NCBI GenBank assembly: GCA_014872815.1 | Contig: WKFK01000002.1 | Location: 62,001-126,000 of the forward strand | Source of the DNA: Paracoccaceae bacterium | GTDB taxonomy: Bacteria > Pseudomonadota > Alphaproteobacteria > Rhodobacterales > Rhodobacteraceae | DNA length: 64,000 bases | Reading direction: 5' to 3' | Shown here: positions 47,740 to 56,546 of the stretch, piece by piece | Numbering within the stretch: the stretch's first letter is position 1 | How the letters are laid out: each line of letters begins with the position of its first letter | Notes under the pieces: generated by a model | What the model saw: only the letters and a program-made list of their open reading frames with translations | Told to the model about the DNA's origin: nothing | Database searches by the model: none | Made by a program: the position numbers and the translations under genes

Positions 47740-49368
47740 ATGGGCTGGATGTCTGATGAAACTGGATTGGAAAAATGCGAGGCAAACTATGTGCCCCTAT
47801 CTCCCCTATCCGGATTAAAGCGCGCCGCGGCGGTGTTCCCAAACCGCTTGGCTCTGGTCGATGGAGAGATCCGTCGCACTTACAAAGACTATCACGCGCG
47901 TTGCAGCCAACTGGCGAGTGGCCTTGCCGGCTTGGGTGTTGAGCCCGGTGATGTGGTGGCCTCACTCCTGCCCAACACGCCTGCGGCCTGTGAAGCGCAT
48001 TTTGGCGTTCCAGCTTGCGGTGCGGTGCTCAACGCGATCAATATCCGGCTGGACGTCGCGACGGTGACCTACATCTTTGAGCATGGTGAAGCCAAAGTCG
48101 CGCTGGTGGACAGTGCGTTTCTGGAGCTTGCCGAAGCGGCTTGTGCTGCGATGACCACGCCTGCGCCTACGCTGATTGAAGTGGCCGCACCGGAAGCGGG
48201 CCACCCGGCATCTGGACGGCACCAAACTTATGAAGACCTGCTGGCACAGGGTGATCCGGCGTTTGATTGGATCATGCCGCAAGATGAGTGGGAGAGCATC
48301 GCGCTCAACTATACCTCGGGCACCACGGGCCAACCCAAGGGCGTGGTGTATCACCACCGTGGCGCCTACCTGAACGCCATGGGGCAGGTGTTGAGCTGGC
48401 GGATGACATTGCACCCGGTTTACCTAACCATTGTGCCGCTGTTTCACTGCAATGGTTGGTGCCACACGTGGATGATGCCCATGGTAGGGGGCACCATCGT
48501 CTGTTGCCGTGACATCACCGCACCCGCGATCTTCGATGCCATTGCGGACGAAGGCGTGACCCACTTTGGCGGGGCGCCTATCGTGTTGAATATGTTGGTA
48601 AATGCCCCAAAAGAACAACGCCGGGACTTTGATCATGTGGTGGAAGTCTTCACCGCAGGTGCGCCCCCGGCCCCGGCGACACTGGCCAAAATCGAGCCAA
48701 TGGGCTTTCACGTGACGCAGGTTTATGGACTGACCGAAGTATACGGTCCGGCGACAGAATGTCTGTGGGATGACAGCCGCTGGGACGATCTCGAAGGCCA
48801 TGACCGCGCCGCAATCAAAGCCCGTCAGGGTGTGGCGATGCCGTTTATGGACGACATCACGGTGATGGATGACAAGATGCAGCAGATCGCGATGGACGGC
48901 GCTGCGGACGGCGAAATAATGATCCGGGGCAATGCGGTGATGAAGGGCTACCTAAAGAATCCGGACGCCACCAAAGCGGCCTTTGAGGGCGGCTATTTCC
49001 ACTCCGGCGATATCGCGGTGCAGCACCCGGACAGCTACGTGCAGATCACCGACCGCGCCAAAGACATCATCATTTCTGGTGGCGAGAACATCAGTTCGGT
49101 TGAGGTCGAAGGCGTATTGATGCACCACCCGTCGGTAAATCTGGCGGCCGTGGTGGCGAAACCGGATGAGAAATGGGGCGAAGTACCTTGTGCTTTTGTC
49201 GAGTTACTGGACGGCCAGACGGCGGAGGAGAAGGAGATAATTTCCTTTGCACGGGAACACCTTGCGGGATTTAAGACGCCCAAGAAGGTGGTGTTTGGCG
49301 AACTGCCCAAAACCTCGACTGGTAAGATTCAGAAGTTTGCCCTGCGCGAAAAAGCCAAGAGCCTCTGA
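47740..49368 (+). CDS. Acyl-CoA synthetase (AMP-forming)
   Basis: A 542-residue member of the adenylate-forming ANL superfamily. The ATP-binding loop YTSGTTGQPKGVVYHHRG lies near residue 200; VYGLTEVYGPATE, the YFHSGDIAVQHPDSYVQITD motif, and the C-terminal lysine in PKTSTGKIQKFALREKAKSL are also present. It activates a fatty or other carboxylic acid to its CoA thioester; the chain length is not readable from sequence. GGGAGGG stands at good spacing before the ATG giving MGWMSDETG. Monocistronic. Confidence 0.92.
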   Translation: MGWMSDETGLEKCEANYVPLSPLSGLKRAAAVFPNRLALVDGEIRRTYKDYHARCSQLASGLAGLGVEPGDVVASLLPNTPAACEAHFGVPACGAVLNAINIRLDVATVTYIFEHGEAKVALVDSAFLELAEAACAAMTTPAPTLIEVAAPEAGHPASGRHQTYEDLLAQGDPAFDWIMPQDEWESIALNYTSGTTGQPKGVVYHHRGAYLNAMGQVLSWRMTLHPVYLTIVPLFHCNGWCHTWMMPMVGGTIVCCRDITAPAIFDAIADEGVTHFGGAPIVLNMLVNAPKEQRRDFDHVVEVFTAGAPPAPATLAKIEPMGFHVTQVYGLTEVYGPATECLWDDSRWDDLEGHDRAAIKARQGVAMPFMDDITVMDDKMQQIAMDGAADGEIMIRGNAVMKGYLKNPDATKAAFEGGYFHSGDIAVQHPDSYVQITDRAKDIIISGGENISSVEVEGVLMHHPSVNLAAVVAKPDEKWGEVPCAFVELLDGQTAEEKEIISFAREHLAGFKTPKKVVFGELPKTSTGKIQKFALREKAKSL

Positions 49369-49387
49369 GCAGTTAAAACACTAAGGA

Positions 49388-49449
49388 TGGGGGCGCTGCC
49401 CCCGCCCTGCCGTTGGCAGGCCTCCCCCGAGATATTTATGGCCAAATGA
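49388..49449 (+). repeat. GC-rich palindromic intergenic element, copy 2
   Basis: GGGGGC-3 nt-GCCCCC hairpin, then CCTGCC-GTT-GGCAGG, CCTCCCCCGAGATATTTAT and GGCCAAATGAA. The order of parts (GC hairpin, C-run, GATATTT, TGGCCAA) matches copy 1 at 33432-33483 in the same orientation. It lies 20 bp after the synthetase stop. Confidence 0.6.
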
Positions 49450-49555
49450 AGCCACCGGCATAAGCCCGCACGCGTGGCGCTGAACCGCAAAAAAGTTGCG
49501 GCATTTAGTTCAACGCTCTGATAAGGTCGACGCAACGACCAAAAATGGCGACGAC

Positions 49556-50266
49556 ATGAGCAGCACTCCAAAAATCGAAGATGACATGCGCGAGAAAATC
49601 ATCTCGCAGCCCGACGTAATCCTAGAAGACCGCGATTTGATGCGGGCGTTGATTGCCGCCAACGAAAAGACCATGGGTGGCAACATCGTGGACTTGCGCG
49701 GCATCGCCATGGAGCGGCTTGAGGCGCGGTTGGATCGGCTGGAAGACACCCATCGCAGCGTGATTGCCGCCGCTTATGACAATCTGGCGGGTACCAATCA
49801 GGTGCATCGCGCCATTCTGCGGATGCTCGATCCGGTGGAATTTGAAGGTTTCCTGCACGATTTGGGCGGCGAGGTGGCCGATATTTTGCGCGTGGATGCG
49901 GTGCGATTGGTCCTGGAAACCGAGGCAGAGACCGAAGGCGACGCCAATATCGCGCGTTTGGGAGATGTGTTGTCGACAGCGGCTCCTGGGTTTGTGGAAG
50001 ACTATTTGACCGGAGGACGCAATATACCACAGCGACAAGTCACGTTGCGCCAAGTGCAGGGTGGGGGTTCGGTGGTCTATGGTGAAGACGCCGACTGGAT
50101 CCGGTCCGAAGCCTGTCTGAAACTCGATTTTGGCGCAGGTCGCTTGCCCGGGCTTCTGGTGATGGGGGCGGAGGACCCACATCAGTTCACCCCACAACAA
50201 GGCACTGATCTGTTGACGTTTTTCGCCGGTGTCTTTGAGCGCGCCATGCGCCGCTGGCTGGCGTGA
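49556..50266 (+). CDS. DUF484 family protein
   Basis: A 236-residue cytoplasmic protein matching DUF484 (a GAF-like fold often encoded next to XerC). Segments: EDRDLMRALIAANEKTMGGN, DLRGIAMERLEARLDRLEDT and HRSVIAAAYDNLAGTNQVHR in the N-terminal helices. The ATG giving MSSTPKIEDD was chosen over an upstream in-frame start. It overlaps xerC by 4 bp (GTGA), a common arrangement, but the function of DUF484 is not established. Confidence 0.88.
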   Translation: MSSTPKIEDDMREKIISQPDVILEDRDLMRALIAANEKTMGGNIVDLRGIAMERLEARLDRLEDTHRSVIAAAYDNLAGTNQVHRAILRMLDPVEFEGFLHDLGGEVADILRVDAVRLVLETEAETEGDANIARLGDVLSTAAPGFVEDYLTGGRNIPQRQVTLRQVQGGGSVVYGEDADWIRSEACLKLDFGAGRLPGLLVMGAEDPHQFTPQQGTDLLTFFAGVFERAMRRWLA

Positions 50267-51177
50267 TCAGCCCGGCGGCCAGCGACGCGGTCACGCGGTT
50301 TCTGGCGCATAAGGCCGCGTTGCATGGGGCCTCTGACAACACCATCACAGCCTATCAACGTGACCTCATCGAGTTCATGACGTTTTTGACCCTCCACAAG
50401 GGGGAGCCGCAAGGGCTGGCACCCTTGATGGAAGTCGGGGTGTCGGACATGCGCAGTTGGATGGCGAGTGCGCGATCCAGCGGGATTTCGCCGCGGTCTC
50501 TTGCGCGTAAACTCTCGTCAGTAAAGAGTTTTTACCGCTGGCTGGCGGAAAACGAAGGCTGTGACCCGACGGCGGTTTTGGCCACTCGGTCCCCAAAGTT
50601 CCAAGCCAAATTGCCACGCCCGTTAAGTGAAGATGCCGCCAAGGATGTTATAGAAACGGTGGAGTTTCAATCGCAGGAAGACTGGATCGGCGCACGTGAT
50701 ATTGCGGTGATTACAATGCTTTATGGCTGTGGCCTGCGGATTTCCGAGGCCCTAGGACTGACCGGTGCGGATGTGCCTTTGCCCAATGCGCTCCGAATTG
50801 TTGGGAAGGGTGGCAAGGAACGCGTGGTGCCGGTGATTGACGCGGCACGGGAAGCGGTTGCGCGGTATATTCGTCTTTGCCCTCATGCACTTAGTGACGA
50901 TCTCCCGCTGTTTCGCGGGGTGCGCGGTGGCGCGCTTAATCCGCGACAGGTGCAGAAGGTCATGCAGCAGACGCGGCAACAACTGGGATTGCCCGCAACA
51001 GCAACGCCACATGCGCTGCGGCACAGCTTTGCCACGCATTTGTTAAGCGCTGGCGGGGACTTACGGTCCATTCAAGAGCTATTGGGGCATGCATCTCTAT
51101 CCACCACACAGGCCTATACACAGGTCGATGCGGCGCGGTTGATGGAAGTTTACAACAAGACCCACCCAAAGGCGTGA
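50263..51177 (+). CDS. xerC: Tyrosine recombinase XerC
   Basis: A 304-residue site-specific recombinase that resolves chromosome dimers at dif with XerD. Catalytic residues: Arg in YGCGLRISEALGLTG, the Lys region GKGGKERVVPV, HALRHSFATHLLSAGGDL (HxxR), and LGHASLSTTQAYTQVD (His and nucleophilic Tyr). The GTG start overlaps the DUF484 stop. Chromosomal housekeeping type rather than a phage integrase, judged by length and context. Confidence 0.94.
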   Translation: MISPAASDAVTRFLAHKAALHGASDNTITAYQRDLIEFMTFLTLHKGEPQGLAPLMEVGVSDMRSWMASARSSGISPRSLARKLSSVKSFYRWLAENEGCDPTAVLATRSPKFQAKLPRPLSEDAAKDVIETVEFQSQEDWIGARDIAVITMLYGCGLRISEALGLTGADVPLPNALRIVGKGGKERVVPVIDAAREAVARYIRLCPHALSDDLPLFRGVRGGALNPRQVQKVMQQTRQQLGLPATATPHALRHSFATHLLSAGGDLRSIQELLGHASLSTTQAYTQVDAARLMEVYNKTHPKA

Positions 51178-51206
51178 GTTAACCTTTGGGTTTTGGCCCC
51201 AAAACA

Positions 51207-51227
51207 ACGTCGGTATCACGTCGGTAT
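51207..51227. repeat. 10-bp direct repeat after xerC
   Basis: ACGTCGGTAT at 51207-51216 and again at 51218-51227, one base apart, in the 130-bp gap after xerC. A short GTTTTG-4 nt-CAAAAC hairpin (51190-51205) precedes it and may be a weak terminator. Possible protein-binding site or chance repeat. Confidence 0.4.
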
Positions 51228-51307
51228 TGCGACTGTTTCGCGGAGGTGCGGGGTGTTGCGTGCAAAGCTTACCCCAGCGGGCGGTGCATGATGTCCTAAT
51301 GCCCCCT

Positions 51308-51895
51308 TTACCGAACCGTGGGCCGCTTGTAGCGGTCATGGCGCAACATGCGCCCAGCATTTGCATCCCGCCGGCGGCGGTCCGGGACGCGCAGTTCTAG
51401 CCAAGTGGCCTGCGGATCCACCGTCAACGCCCCCAGCAGATGCCCCTCTGCCTTGATCGCAGCCAGAAACCGCAAATAGTCGCGTTCCAACACCGCGTTG
51501 AGCTTTTTATCGGCACGTTTCTTTGGCGGTGCGATCTCCACGGCATCTCCTGGACCGTAGAGGCGCAGGGTCGTGGTCTGATGTGCCGGAATTGGCAGGG
51601 GGGCGCTTTGCGGCAGCGAAATGGTCAGCGCCATGGTGGCATGCCCGCCCTGCATTAAACCGCCACCGGGGTGTGCGGCGTACATCAGGAGCAGCTTGAG
51701 GTCACCAAAGTTTAGGTCTTGTGCACTTGGGTTGTTCACTTCCGCCCACAGCGTGGGGCCACCAGCGCCGCTTTTCTTTTGCCGCAGCTTTAGGATTTCA
51801 ACCTGTGGCACCTCTTTGGCCGACGCAGACGCCTGCTTCCCCGCCCCCATGGGAGCAAACAAGCTGCTGAGAAACTGCCACAGGTCTTTGAGCAT
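51308..51895 (-). CDS. Hypothetical protein
   Basis: A 195-residue protein without a recognised family. The N-terminal 20 residues (MLKDLWQFLSSLFAPMGAGK) are amphipathic or weakly hydrophobic; the rest contains beta-like stretches (GGHATMALTISLPQSAPLPI, QTTTLRLYGPGDAVEI) and a basic C-terminus (RVPDRRRRDANAGRMLRHDR). Convergent with xerC and 70 bp downstream of the dehydrogenase gene. Function unknown. Confidence 0.7.
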   Translation of the reverse strand: MLKDLWQFLSSLFAPMGAGKQASASAKEVPQVEILKLRQKKSGAGGPTLWAEVNNPSAQDLNFGDLKLLLMYAAHPGGGLMQGGHATMALTISLPQSAPLPIPAHQTTTLRLYGPGDAVEIAPPKKRADKKLNAVLERDYLRFLAAIKAEGHLLGALTVDPQATWLELRVPDRRRRDANAGRMLRHDRYKRPTVR

Positions 51896-51965
51896 ATGGT
51901 CTGGTCCCTCCGTCGTTTCTGTTCAAAGAGCATGACGGGGAGCCGCGGGCAACACAAACAGAGGG

Positions 51966-52913
51966 TTATCGTCCCTTCGGGATGACCTCATAGCCGGGTT
52001 CTTCGGGTTCATCATCGACCATCTCTGGCGGGAAGCCGGGGGCGAGGACCGATAGGCCTGTGGCCTCTTCCAAGCGTTTGATGATATTCGGGCTGAGCTC
52101 GCGCGCGCCAAAGCGGGCGATGGCGTCGTCAAACATCGAAATCATCAAGGGGTTGAGTTCCAGCGGCACCCCTGCCCTGTCGGCGACCTCCTGAAATAGA
52201 CCAATGTCCTTTTTCACCAGATCCATGGTGAAGGAGATGTCACGGGAGCCGTTCAAGATGACTTGGCTCTCGGTTTCGTGGCTGAAGGAATTGCCGGAGC
52301 TGATCCGGATCGCCTCATAAGCGGTGTTGAGATCCATACCGGCGGCTTTGCAGGTGGTGAGCGCTTCGGCGCTGGCCACGAGGTGCGCGGTGGCGAGGTA
52401 GTTGGTCACAACCTTCAAGACCGAAGCGGAGCCAAGCGGGCCAGTGTGCAGGATGCGGCGGCCCATAGTGGTCAAGAGCGGCAGGATACGCTCAAAGGTG
52501 GCGCGGTCGCAGCCTGCGAAGATGGCGATGTTGCCGGTGTCGGCGCGGTGACAGCCGCCAGAGACCGGGCAATCCACCGCCGCGCCGCCACGTGCGATGA
52601 CCAATGCGCCGAGGCGTTTGACTTCGGCCTCATCCGTGGTGGACATCTCCATCCAGATTTTGCCCTCGGCGACCTCGGGCAGCATCTCTTGCATCACCGC
52701 GTCAGAGGCCGCGGGGGATGGCAAGCAGGTGATGACAGCATCACAGAGGCGCATCATTTCCTCAGGGCCGGAAACAGGCTTGGCTCCTGCGGCGGTTTTC
52801 TCTGCCACCAAATCTGCGTTGAGATCGTGCACATAGAGGTCTTTGCCGTTGCGCAGCAGGCTGCCAGACAGCTTGCCGCCGACGTTGCCCAATCCGATGA
52901 AGCCGATTTTCAT
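51966..52913 (-). CDS. Beta-hydroxyacid dehydrogenase family NAD(P) oxidoreductase
   Basis: A 315-residue member of the 3-hydroxyisobutyrate/6-phosphogluconate dehydrogenase family. N-terminal NAD(P) motif GFIGLGNVGGKLSG, the substrate loop DCPVSGGCHRADTG, and the helix KVVTNYLATAHLVASAEALT with the catalytic Lys. A C-terminal tail of about 20 residues (PPEMVDDEPEEPGYEVIPKG) is unusual. The second of two close ATGs was chosen because AGGGAG is then at 7-nt spacing. It is the last gene of the five-gene cluster, 82 bp beyond the racemase-like gene. The substrate is unknown; the family oxidises beta-hydroxy acids or reduces semialdehydes. Confidence 0.9.
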   Translation of the reverse strand: MKIGFIGLGNVGGKLSGSLLRNGKDLYVHDLNADLVAEKTAAGAKPVSGPEEMMRLCDAVITCLPSPAASDAVMQEMLPEVAEGKIWMEMSTTDEAEVKRLGALVIARGGAAVDCPVSGGCHRADTGNIAIFAGCDRATFERILPLLTTMGRRILHTGPLGSASVLKVVTNYLATAHLVASAEALTTCKAAGMDLNTAYEAIRISSGNSFSHETESQVILNGSRDISFTMDLVKKDIGLFQEVADRAGVPLELNPLMISMFDDAIARFGARELSPNIIKRLEEATGLSVLAPGFPPEMVDDEPEEPGYEVIPKGR

Positions 52914-52995
52914 GGCCATTCTCCCTGTTGTTGGGGTCAGCCTGCGCAAGGCGTGCCCCGGTGGCAGGCCCAATACCGACAGGGAAAGGACGTTT

Positions 52996-53739
52996 TTAGC
53001 GCTTCAGCAGACGGCCCGGGGCGTTGGACGCCAGTTTTGCACCGCAGAGCTTGGCCATATGCCAGGCGAGCGCAAGGTTGCTGCCAAAGACCGGCTTGTC
53101 GAGGTCGGCTTCCAGACTGTCGATCACATCCAGTGTTTGCAGGTTGGTGCAACTGAGGAACACCGCGTCGACATCCTGATGGCCCACATGCAGCGCGGCG
53201 GCTTTCACCGAGGCGGCATCAATGCGGGCGACGTTTTCCTCGCCGGCTTCGCCAAAAGACACCAAGTGCGGCACAGCAATACCTGCGGCTTCAAAGGCTT
53301 TCTGAACCGGCAAGGAAACACTTTCGACATAGGGCGTGACCATGCCAAGGCGGGTGATGCCCAGCGCCTTGCAGGCCGCGATGGATGCCGTGAGCGGGTC
53401 TGTCACGGTGGGGGTTTTTACGCCCTGTTTGACGAGGTCAGCCACTTTGGCGGCGCCGATCATGGTGGTGCCGGAGGTGCAACCGTAGCCAACGACATCG
53501 AAGCGGGCGGCGGGTGGGAAAAGCGCGGCGCTGGCGGGCAGGGTTTTGGACATCTCGGTGAGCGTGTCTTGGGTCACCTCTGCGCCGGAGGGCACACGGC
53601 TGGTGTAAAGCGAGAGATCACGGGATGGGAACAGGCGGCGGAAATCCTGTTCCAGCGTTTCATCGAACTGGAGCACAATGAGGCCCAAAGTGGTTTGACC
53701 GGATGCGGGCGCGCCAAGGGTGAAAGGGACGGTTTCCAT
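52996..53739 (-). CDS. Asp/Glu racemase superfamily enzyme (EutA/maleate isomerase-like)
   Basis: A 247-residue two-cysteine enzyme of the Asp/Glu racemase/maleate isomerase/arylmalonate decarboxylase superfamily. Both catalytic cysteines are present: VGYGCTSGTTMIGAAK and VFLSCTNLQTLDVID, and the Thr/Asp-rich TVTDPLTASIAACKALGIT is typical. It resembles EutA of the hydroxyectoine pathway in family membership. The ATG giving METVPFTLG was selected because GAGG stands 8 nt upstream; the M24 stop lies 5 bp before it. Isomerase or racemase activity is inferred from the family only. Confidence 0.88.
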   Translation of the reverse strand: METVPFTLGAPASGQTTLGLIVLQFDETLEQDFRRLFPSRDLSLYTSRVPSGAEVTQDTLTEMSKTLPASAALFPPAARFDVVGYGCTSGTTMIGAAKVADLVKQGVKTPTVTDPLTASIAACKALGITRLGMVTPYVESVSLPVQKAFEAAGIAVPHLVSFGEAGEENVARIDAASVKAAALHVGHQDVDAVFLSCTNLQTLDVIDSLEADLDKPVFGSNLALAWHMAKLCGAKLASNAPGRLLKR

Positions 53740-53744
53740 GGGCA

Positions 53745-54902
53745 TCACCTCAAAATGGGCAGTTGGGCGGCAGCGCGGGAGGAGAGGAGCTCCGGGCCAT
53801 CTTCGCGTAAGACGATGTTTTCTTCGTGCACCTGATAGAGGCCGGGAGCAATCTCCACGCCGGGCTCAAGGGTGAGCACTATGCCCGCGCGCAGTTCTGT
53901 GTGATCATGCGGCGTGAAGCTGGGCCACTCGGTGAGCGTTATGCCAAGTCCATGGCCAAGACGACCACCGCCGACTTTAGCGCCTTGCTTGGTCAAGCTG
54001 TCAACAAACATGGCGTGCACATCGCTGGCCTTGTGACCGGGCCGGAGCGTGGCAAGCACGTGGTCGGTGGCGCTGTAGAGCTGATCATAGGCGCGTTTGG
54101 CGGCATCTTCGGCGTGGGTGATGGCGAAGTTGCGGTCAAAGTCACAGAAATAGCCATCCAAAACGGCGCCGGTGTCCAGCATCAGGATATCGCCAGCCAT
54201 GAGGCGCTGATCCGTGGCCGGGGAGATCACATCGCCGTAGCCGCCGGGACCTGCGCCGCCTGCGGTGTAGCTGACCCAATCCGCGCCTTCTTCCAGCAGA
54301 GTGCGCTGGAAGTCGCGGAAGACCTCGGCGTGGGTACGGCCTTCGGCGGCAAATTCATGGATGCGTGCAAAGGTGCGGTCTGCGACGCCGCAGGCTGCGC
54401 GGATTTTGGCGACCTCGGCCTCGGATTTGATTTCGCGGGTGCGCTGCACGGTGTTGGTGGCGTCCACAAAGCGGCGCGGGGCGAGGTTTTCTTTGAGCTG
54501 GTGGTAATCCGCAAGCGGCATGCGCAGGTGGGTTTCCAACCCCATGGGCAGGCCGATGGTGCCGGTGTCTGGCACGATGTCGGCGAGGGTTTCGCAAAGC
54601 AGGCTGAGGCCGTCGTCGCCAGGAAACGGCGCATCCCAGGTGCGGATGTCGGTCAGCCAGGTTTTGGACATCAGGTCCGCACCGATGGCGGGGATCACGG
54701 CGATGGGAGCGCCTTGCGTCGGGATGATCACAAACCACGGGCGCGCGGGGCTTTCCCAGAAGCGGGTGAGGAAGCCGGTGGTGTAAAAGATGTCGGCCTG
54801 TGAGGTCAGAAGGAGCGCGGTTTCGCCCGCCTGCACCATGGCGGCTTGCAGGCGTGTTATCCGGCTGCGGAACTCTGCTGGCGGAAACCCACGGTCAGGC
54901 AT
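53745..54902 (-). CDS. M24 (pita-bread) metallopeptidase, Xaa-Pro/ectoine-hydrolase-like
   Basis: A 385-residue M24-family protein. An N-terminal creatinase-like domain (LTSQADIFYTTGFLTRFWES) precedes the catalytic domain. Five metal ligands can be placed: Asp in ILMLDTGAVLDGY, Asp in CDFDRNFAIT, His in RLGHGLGITLTEWPSF, Glu in LTLEPGVEIAPG, and Glu in HEENIVLRE. It is therefore likely a true metallohydrolase, unlike creatinase, which lost its metals. The ATG seven codons into the open frame was chosen (GAGGG 8 nt upstream). It overlaps the ammonia-lyase gene by 8 bp. Confidence 0.9.
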   Translation of the reverse strand: MPDRGFPPAEFRSRITRLQAAMVQAGETALLLTSQADIFYTTGFLTRFWESPARPWFVIIPTQGAPIAVIPAIGADLMSKTWLTDIRTWDAPFPGDDGLSLLCETLADIVPDTGTIGLPMGLETHLRMPLADYHQLKENLAPRRFVDATNTVQRTREIKSEAEVAKIRAACGVADRTFARIHEFAAEGRTHAEVFRDFQRTLLEEGADWVSYTAGGAGPGGYGDVISPATDQRLMAGDILMLDTGAVLDGYFCDFDRNFAITHAEDAAKRAYDQLYSATDHVLATLRPGHKASDVHAMFVDSLTKQGAKVGGGRLGHGLGITLTEWPSFTPHDHTELRAGIVLTLEPGVEIAPGLYQVHEENIVLREDGPELLSSRAAAQLPILR

Positions 54903-55947
54903 CTTCGGGGCCCTCGGAGACAAAACACAGAATGCGGGCGTCAGACGACAGATTGGGACGTTTCAGAAGCGCGGCGGCAACACCGGCTACACCGGACGGG
55001 GTGCTGGCGATGCCGTGGGATTTGAGCGTCTCCACCGTATCGAGCGCTTCCTGCTCAGAGACGGTGACAAAGCTGTCAGCATCCATCGCAAGGCCATTGA
55101 GCGCCACCATGGAGGCGGTCTTGCAATCGAGCCGCCCCATGTCGGAGACGGGTCCGGTGGTGTCGACCAATTGACCTGCGCGAATGGATTCAATGAGTGC
55201 GGGCGCGGCTTCGGGTTCCACCACGGTGATATGAGGCGCGTCGCCCCACGTGGCGCGGGCATAGGCGGCCACGGCGGCGGCCAGCCCGCCAACGCCCGCT
55301 TGCAGGAAAATATGCGTAGGTGGTGCAGGAATTTGCGCAGCCGCCTCTGAGGCCATTTGCAGATAGCCTTCCATGACTCGGTATCCGCTGTCCTCATAGC
55401 CGGCCCAAGTGCTGTCGGACAGTAACGTCCAGCCGTTGTCTTTGGCGGCTTGGGCTGCGGCCTCCATGCTGGCCTCGTAGTCGTCTCCGGCCCAGGCAAC
55501 TGTGGCGCCCTGCGCCTCCAGCCGTTTGCCAAAGGCTTGCGGCACGGTGTGAGACAGGTAGATCACGGCTTTGGCGCCGAACACCCGCGCGCCGGCGGCG
55601 ACGGACATGCCGTGGTTGCCAGCCGAAGCGGTGACATAGGTGCGGCCCGTCAAGGCGGTGGCCCAGTCGGTGGGCTTCACGCGGGCCGCGTCATGAGCAA
55701 TGGCGTAGGCGGCACCGAGGGCTTTGAAAGAGCCGAGGCCCATGCGGGGGCGCTCGTCTTTGATGTGGAAGCTTTGCACGCCCAAGCTTGCGGCGAGGTC
55801 TGACATGTCGTGCAGCGGCGTTTCGGTGTGGGCGGGGCATAGGGCGAGCAGCTTAGCGACGGCGGTGGCATCCCGGCTGGGCAGAGTGTCTGACAGGCGG
55901 TTTGGCAGGCCAGTGCCACGGTGGGGGTTTTGCAGGGTTTCGGTCAT
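54895..55947 (-). CDS. PLP-dependent ammonia-lyase-like enzyme (fold type II)
   Basis: A 350-residue pyridoxal-phosphate enzyme of the threonine-dehydratase/diaminopropionate-ammonia-lyase group. The Schiff-base Lys lies in GLGSFKALGAAYA, the phosphate-binding loop TASAGNHGMSVAAG follows, and ILQ-type substrate and Gly-rich segments (LQAGVGGLAAAVAAYARATW) complete the fold. The HIKDERPRMGLGSFKALG context resembles diaminopropionate ammonia-lyase, and by function class the EutB hydroxyectoine dehydratase. It overlaps the thioesterase and M24 genes, so it is co-expressed with them. The substrate is unknown. Confidence 0.9.
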   Translation of the reverse strand: MTETLQNPHRGTGLPNRLSDTLPSRDATAVAKLLALCPAHTETPLHDMSDLAASLGVQSFHIKDERPRMGLGSFKALGAAYAIAHDAARVKPTDWATALTGRTYVTASAGNHGMSVAAGARVFGAKAVIYLSHTVPQAFGKRLEAQGATVAWAGDDYEASMEAAAQAAKDNGWTLLSDSTWAGYEDSGYRVMEGYLQMASEAAAQIPAPPTHIFLQAGVGGLAAAVAAYARATWGDAPHITVVEPEAAPALIESIRAGQLVDTTGPVSDMGRLDCKTASMVALNGLAMDADSFVTVSEQEALDTVETLKSHGIASTPSGVAGVAAALLKRPNLSSDARILCFVSEGPEDA

Positions 55948-56360
55948 GGCTTGGAGAGGCTTTCGAGGTGAGTTTTGATGCGTGACACCTCCCCTGCCCG
56001 CATGCGACCGTCGCGCTGTTCAAACAGCGCACGGACCTCGGTGCCTTCAAACGCCAGATCATCGCCGACAAAACCCAGATGGATCAATCGGTAGGATTTG
56101 GCGGACCACTCGGTGATTTCCATGCGGATGGTCAGCGCGTCGCCATCCTTAAGCGGGCGGCGGTATTTGGCATGGGTTTCCATCAGGCCAAGCCCCACTG
56201 CGCCGAGGTGGTCACAGACAGCGGCGTGGCCGCCGTATTGCTGCAAAAACCGTTGAAAGGTGCCGTCCATCCAACGGTAGATGTTGGGGTAGTAGACAAT
56301 GCCCGCCGGATCACAGTCGCCAAAGACAACGTTGTGGTGATTTTCGAAAGTAAAAGGCAT
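55944..56360 (-). CDS. 4-hydroxybenzoyl-CoA-thioesterase-like hotdog protein
   Basis: A 138-residue hotdog-fold thioesterase. NVVFGDCDPAGIVYYPNIYR carries the catalytic Asp motif of the 4-hydroxybenzoyl-CoA thioesterase (YbgC-related) class, and the C-terminal part (EITEWSAKSYRLIHLGFVGD) fits the fold. The ATG giving MPFTFENHHN was chosen; the longer upstream frame crosses the promoter region of the divergent Lrp gene. First gene of the cluster; 4-bp overlap with the ammonia-lyase gene. Confidence 0.88.
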   Translation of the reverse strand: MPFTFENHHNVVFGDCDPAGIVYYPNIYRWMDGTFQRFLQQYGGHAAVCDHLGAVGLGLMETHAKYRRPLKDGDALTIRMEITEWSAKSYRLIHLGFVGDDLAFEGTEVRALFEQRDGRMRAGEVSRIKTHLESLSKP

Positions 56361-56482
56361 GGCATGGGTCCGACTGAGGTTTCTTTGACGGTCAGAGTGG
56401 GCGGGGTTGCGGGGAAAGGCAATGGGCTGCGCGGGGTTGACAGGAGAGAGTTCAGAGCCAAAAGCTAGCGCAAAGATTTGGG

Positions 56483-56494
56483 CAGAATGTTCTG
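56483..56494. promoter_or_regulatory. Candidate Lrp-type operator
   Basis: CAGAATGTTCTG, a palindrome with 5-bp arms, lies in the intergenic region between the divergent thioesterase and Lrp genes. The CAG...CTG ends recall Lrp-family sites. A TTGACA (56437-56442) lies 40 bp to the left but lacks a convincing -10 at 17 bp. Confidence 0.35.
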
Positions 56495-56546
56495 AAATTG
56501 ACCCAGCATGAGCAAATTGCCCATAGTTTCCGCCAATGAGGCACAA

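Noticed and set aside
51966-56360. Straight assignment of the cluster as the ectoine/hydroxyectoine utilisation operon (eutABCDE)
   Set aside because: Only three enzyme classes match; eutC, eutE/doeB and the transporter are absent, the M24 protein keeps a full metal site, and two unrelated enzymes are added.
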